A stretch of 6,886 bases of DNA from Myxococcales bacterium. Lineage in GTDB: Bacteria; Myxococcota_A; UBA9042; PHBI01; JAAZYN01. The stretch spans positions 1 to 6,886 of the forward strand of contig JAAZYN010000191.1 in NCBI GenBank assembly GCA_014239625.1, written 5' to 3'. Shown piece by piece: positions 4,894 through 6,886 of this stretch. The first letter of the stretch is position 1, and every line of letters starts with the position of its first letter. The notes beneath the pieces are model-generated. The model saw only the letters and a program-made list of their open reading frames with translations. It was not told the DNA's origin and ran no database searches. The translations under genes and the position numbers were made by a program.

Positions 4894-6818
4894 CCGCGGG
4901 CGCAGGTCGATCGACGCGCGACGCCGTGGCCCCGTGGCTGGGAGCAGCTCTCTTCACCGTGTTTGCGGTGGTGTACGCCTTCACCTCGGGAGCGTTCGTC
5001 CACTGGCTCGACTCCGGCGAGCTCTCTCTGGCCGGCGCCACGCTGGGGATTCCGCACCCGCCGGGGCACCCCGGGTACGTCATGTTGTCGCACGCCGCTG
5101 CGCTCCTGCCGATTGGAACCGTCGCCTTTCGGACCGCCCTGTTGAGTGGGCTGCTGGCGGCCGGCTCGGTGGCCTTGGTGTACCGGCTCGGTGCGACCCT
5201 CGCCGCTGTCGCGAGGGGGCGCGATACGCCGACCGCCGGCGACGTCGCTACCGCAGCCACGATGGCGGTCGTCTTCGGCATCTCCAGTGCTCTGTGGCTC
5301 AACGCTGTGCGCGCCGAGGTCTATACGCTGCAGCTCTTCTGCGCCCTGCTGACATTGCTGTGGGCCGTCCGGTGGAGTCTGGACCCAGCGGACCACACGG
5401 CTCTTCGCTGGGCTGCTCTGGCGGCGGGGTTCGGCCTCACCAACCACCACTATCTGATGGTGTTGCTGGGGCCTGCCTTGCTCGTCACCGCCTTGGGGCG
5501 ACGTGACCATCGTGCCGTCTTCCGGACGCAGATCGGCTGGGTCCTCGGCCTCGGCGCGCTGCCCCTGCTGACCTATGGGCTCTTGCCGATCCGGGCCTCG
5601 GCCGACGCCTTGCTCAACTTCGGCGATCCCAGCTCCGCCGAGCGCTTCTGGGCAGTGCTCACGGCCCAGCAGTTTCAGGGCTCGGTGTCCGCCGTGAACG
5701 TGTCGGTGATGAGCAACCTCGGGGTGGCCCTCGAGATGATCATCCGGTCCGTCGGCATGCCGGTCATAGCGCTCGCGTTGCTGGGGCTGGCGGGTCTCGG
5801 TACCAGGCGTCGACACCTGGCGGTGGTCATGACCGTGGCGATCGCCGGTAACCTGGCCTCCAAGGTCGTCATGGACCTGGACCCGCAGAATCCGGACGCT
5901 GATGGCTATCTGTTGCTCAGCTTCGGGCTGTTCGCGGCCATGGCCGCCGCAGGTGCGGGGGGAATCTATGCGTGGGTGAAGGCCCCTGGCGGGCGCGTCG
6001 CGTCGGCGGTCGCGGTGGCCACCGCGATTTGCGTGGCCGTGGCCAGCCTGGCACCCACGGCGCGGCGCTCTGACCTCGACGGCACGCACGCCACCGCAGC
6101 CCTGGACAGCGTGACCACGGGCCGAATGTCCCCCGGCGCGCTGGCGCTGACCTCATTTTATACCCTGCACTTCAACCGCCAGTGGTATGCCGCGGTGGAG
6201 GGCTATCGATCCGATGTCGAGGCGCTCCAGGTGGGGCTCGACCGAGGCGTCGACGGTGGCAGATCGCTCGACCGGTGGGCTTCCCGCCATGCGCCCGGGG
6301 CGCGCTCGCTGACGCGGGCTCACGTCGCGACCGGTCGATGGCCGCAAGCCGAGACGCTTCAGCTGGCGAACATCCGCCCGGTGTACATCGAGCCCACGTT
6401 CAGCGGGCCGATACCCCCGCATCGGACCGAGTATGCCTCGTTGTATATGCGCGTCCGCCGGGCGGGGGCTCGGCGGTCGTCGGGGTTGAGGGAGCAGGCT
6501 GTGGACGCCGAGCGTCTGGAAGTGTTGACGCGGGGAGAGCTAAGACGGCTCCTGGAGCCGCGCAAGATGCTGCTGCTCGTCTTGCTGCAGGTGGCGGTGG
6601 TGCGGCTGAAACAGCTCGAACCGGCGGGCGCGAAGATGGCCCTGGACATGGTGGACGTGATCAGCCCGCGCAACCCGTACTCTCGTCGGCTGGTGCCCCT
6701 GGTCAGGAGCATGATGGACGCTGTCGATTCGCGTGACATCACGGCGCTGAGGCGTGTCGCCGGGGAGGTGGCGTCCACCGACTTCGCCAACCTGGTGTTC
6801 GGCCGCCGGAGCGATTGA
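4890..6818 (+). CDS. DUF2723 (GT-C-like) polytopic membrane protein
   Basis: 642 residues. Family signatures: WLDSGELSLAG (39-49), with the acidic pair D41/E44 in the first external loop; IPHPPGHPGY (54-63); NAVRAEVYTL (138-147); GLTNHH (182-187); LLPIRA (231-236); FGDPSSAERF (244-253); NPDADGY (334-340). Hydrophobic segments near 13-33, 62-102 (two), 117-137, 146-164, 170-204 (two), 213-233, 280-303, 309-328, 339-361 and 369-390 suggest 11-12 membrane helices. The C-terminal 240 residues are soluble and helix-rich. The family has the GT-C fold of polyprenyl-phosphate-sugar transferases; its human member TMEM260 is an O-mannosyltransferase. Donor and acceptor here are unknown. GTG 4890 is the only plausible start: the frame has no ATG before the HPPG region. 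It forms a GTGA overlap with the deaminase stop, so translation is probably coupled. Confidence 0.9.
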   Translation: MTAGAGRSTRDAVAPWLGAALFTVFAVVYAFTSGAFVHWLDSGELSLAGATLGIPHPPGHPGYVMLSHAAALLPIGTVAFRTALLSGLLAAGSVALVYRLGATLAAVARGRDTPTAGDVATAATMAVVFGISSALWLNAVRAEVYTLQLFCALLTLLWAVRWSLDPADHTALRWAALAAGFGLTNHHYLMVLLGPALLVTALGRRDHRAVFRTQIGWVLGLGALPLLTYGLLPIRASADALLNFGDPSSAERFWAVLTAQQFQGSVSAVNVSVMSNLGVALEMIIRSVGMPVIALALLGLAGLGTRRRHLAVVMTVAIAGNLASKVVMDLDPQNPDADGYLLLSFGLFAAMAAAGAGGIYAWVKAPGGRVASAVAVATAICVAVASLAPTARRSDLDGTHATAALDSVTTGRMSPGALALTSFYTLHFNRQWYAAVEGYRSDVEALQVGLDRGVDGGRSLDRWASRHAPGARSLTRAHVATGRWPQAETLQLANIRPVYIEPTFSGPIPPHRTEYASLYMRVRRAGARRSSGLREQAVDAERLEVLTRGELRRLLEPRKMLLLVLLQVAVVRLKQLEPAGAKMALDMVDVISPRNPYSRRLVPLVRSMMDAVDSRDITALRRVAGEVASTDFANLVFGRRSD

Positions 6819-6819
6819 A

Positions 6820-6886
6820 ATGTCTGCGCCCTCCTGCAACCATTGCGCGATGTTGACCACAGCCATAGCGCGATGCGCGGGGGTGT
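6820..6886 (+). CDS. Possible start of a further gene, cut by right edge; not recognised
   Basis: ATG at 6820 follows the TGA of the DUF2723 gene by one base and has GGAG eight bases upstream (6808-6811), inside the end of that gene. The 22 codons present stay open and begin MSAPSCNHCAML, with a CxxC pair at residues 6 and 9. Spacing and ribosome binding site suggest a third gene of the rightward operon, but the piece is too short to judge; chance is a fair alternative. Confidence 0.3.
   Translation, partial: MSAPSCNHCAMLTTAIARCAGV

Noticed and set aside
4803..6089. 428-codon open frame on the minus strand opposite the DUF2723 gene
   Set aside because: Lies against conserved DUF2723 motifs, is rich in Arg, Gln, His and Gly, and has no recognisable domain; a GC-rich shadow frame.
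6845..6875. Direct repeat GCGCGATG (6845-6852 and 6868-6875)
   Set aside because: Only two short GC-rich copies at the window edge; expected by chance at this base composition.

Overview
The window is about two-thirds G+C and comes from a bacterial chromosome. It holds two divergent gene sets that run off both edges. The taxon cannot be fixed from the sequence. The high G+C, a 5'-deoxyadenosine/MTA/SAH-type deaminase and a DUF2723 membrane protein fit a myxobacterium-like (deltaproteobacterial) or similar high-GC environmental bacterium; this is inference only. No mobile element, CRISPR array, tRNA or rRNA was seen.

Minus strand (transcribed leftwards, 2938 down to 1): a compact nucleoside-breakdown operon. 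In order it encodes a short phosphopentomutase (DeoB)-like protein, a thymidine/pyrimidine-nucleoside phosphorylase, and a trimeric-type purine nucleoside phosphorylase cut off by the left edge. The genes overlap or lie 12 bases apart. The two phosphorylases keep their recognisable catalytic motifs and would split nucleosides into base plus (deoxy)ribose-1-phosphate. A normal DeoB would then isomerise the sugar phosphate. Here the DeoB-like protein has lost the catalytic threonine, nearly all metal ligands and the cap domain, so it looks like a conserved-scaffold pseudoenzyme sitting in the DeoB slot. In addition, the phosphorylase after it has no ordinary start codon: at the place where an ATGA stop/start overlap would sit, the sequence reads ATAA.

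Middle (2939-3468): about 530 bases between the divergent genes. It contains a strong ribosome binding site for the minus operon, an 8-base perfect inverted repeat, and a near-perfect 21-base palindrome that shares a GGTCAC[G/A]C word with that repeat. These are good operator candidates for one regulator controlling both directions.

Plus strand (3469 to the right edge): a zinc/iron amidohydrolase of the MTA/SAH/5'-deoxyadenosine deaminase group, then, with a 4-base GTGA overlap, a 642-residue DUF2723 (GT-C-like) polytopic membrane protein, and possibly the first codons of a third gene at the right edge. The deaminase fits the purine-salvage theme: its inosine-type products are substrates for purine nucleoside phosphorylases. 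Its tight coupling to a membrane glycosyltransferase-like protein has no obvious metabolic explanation.
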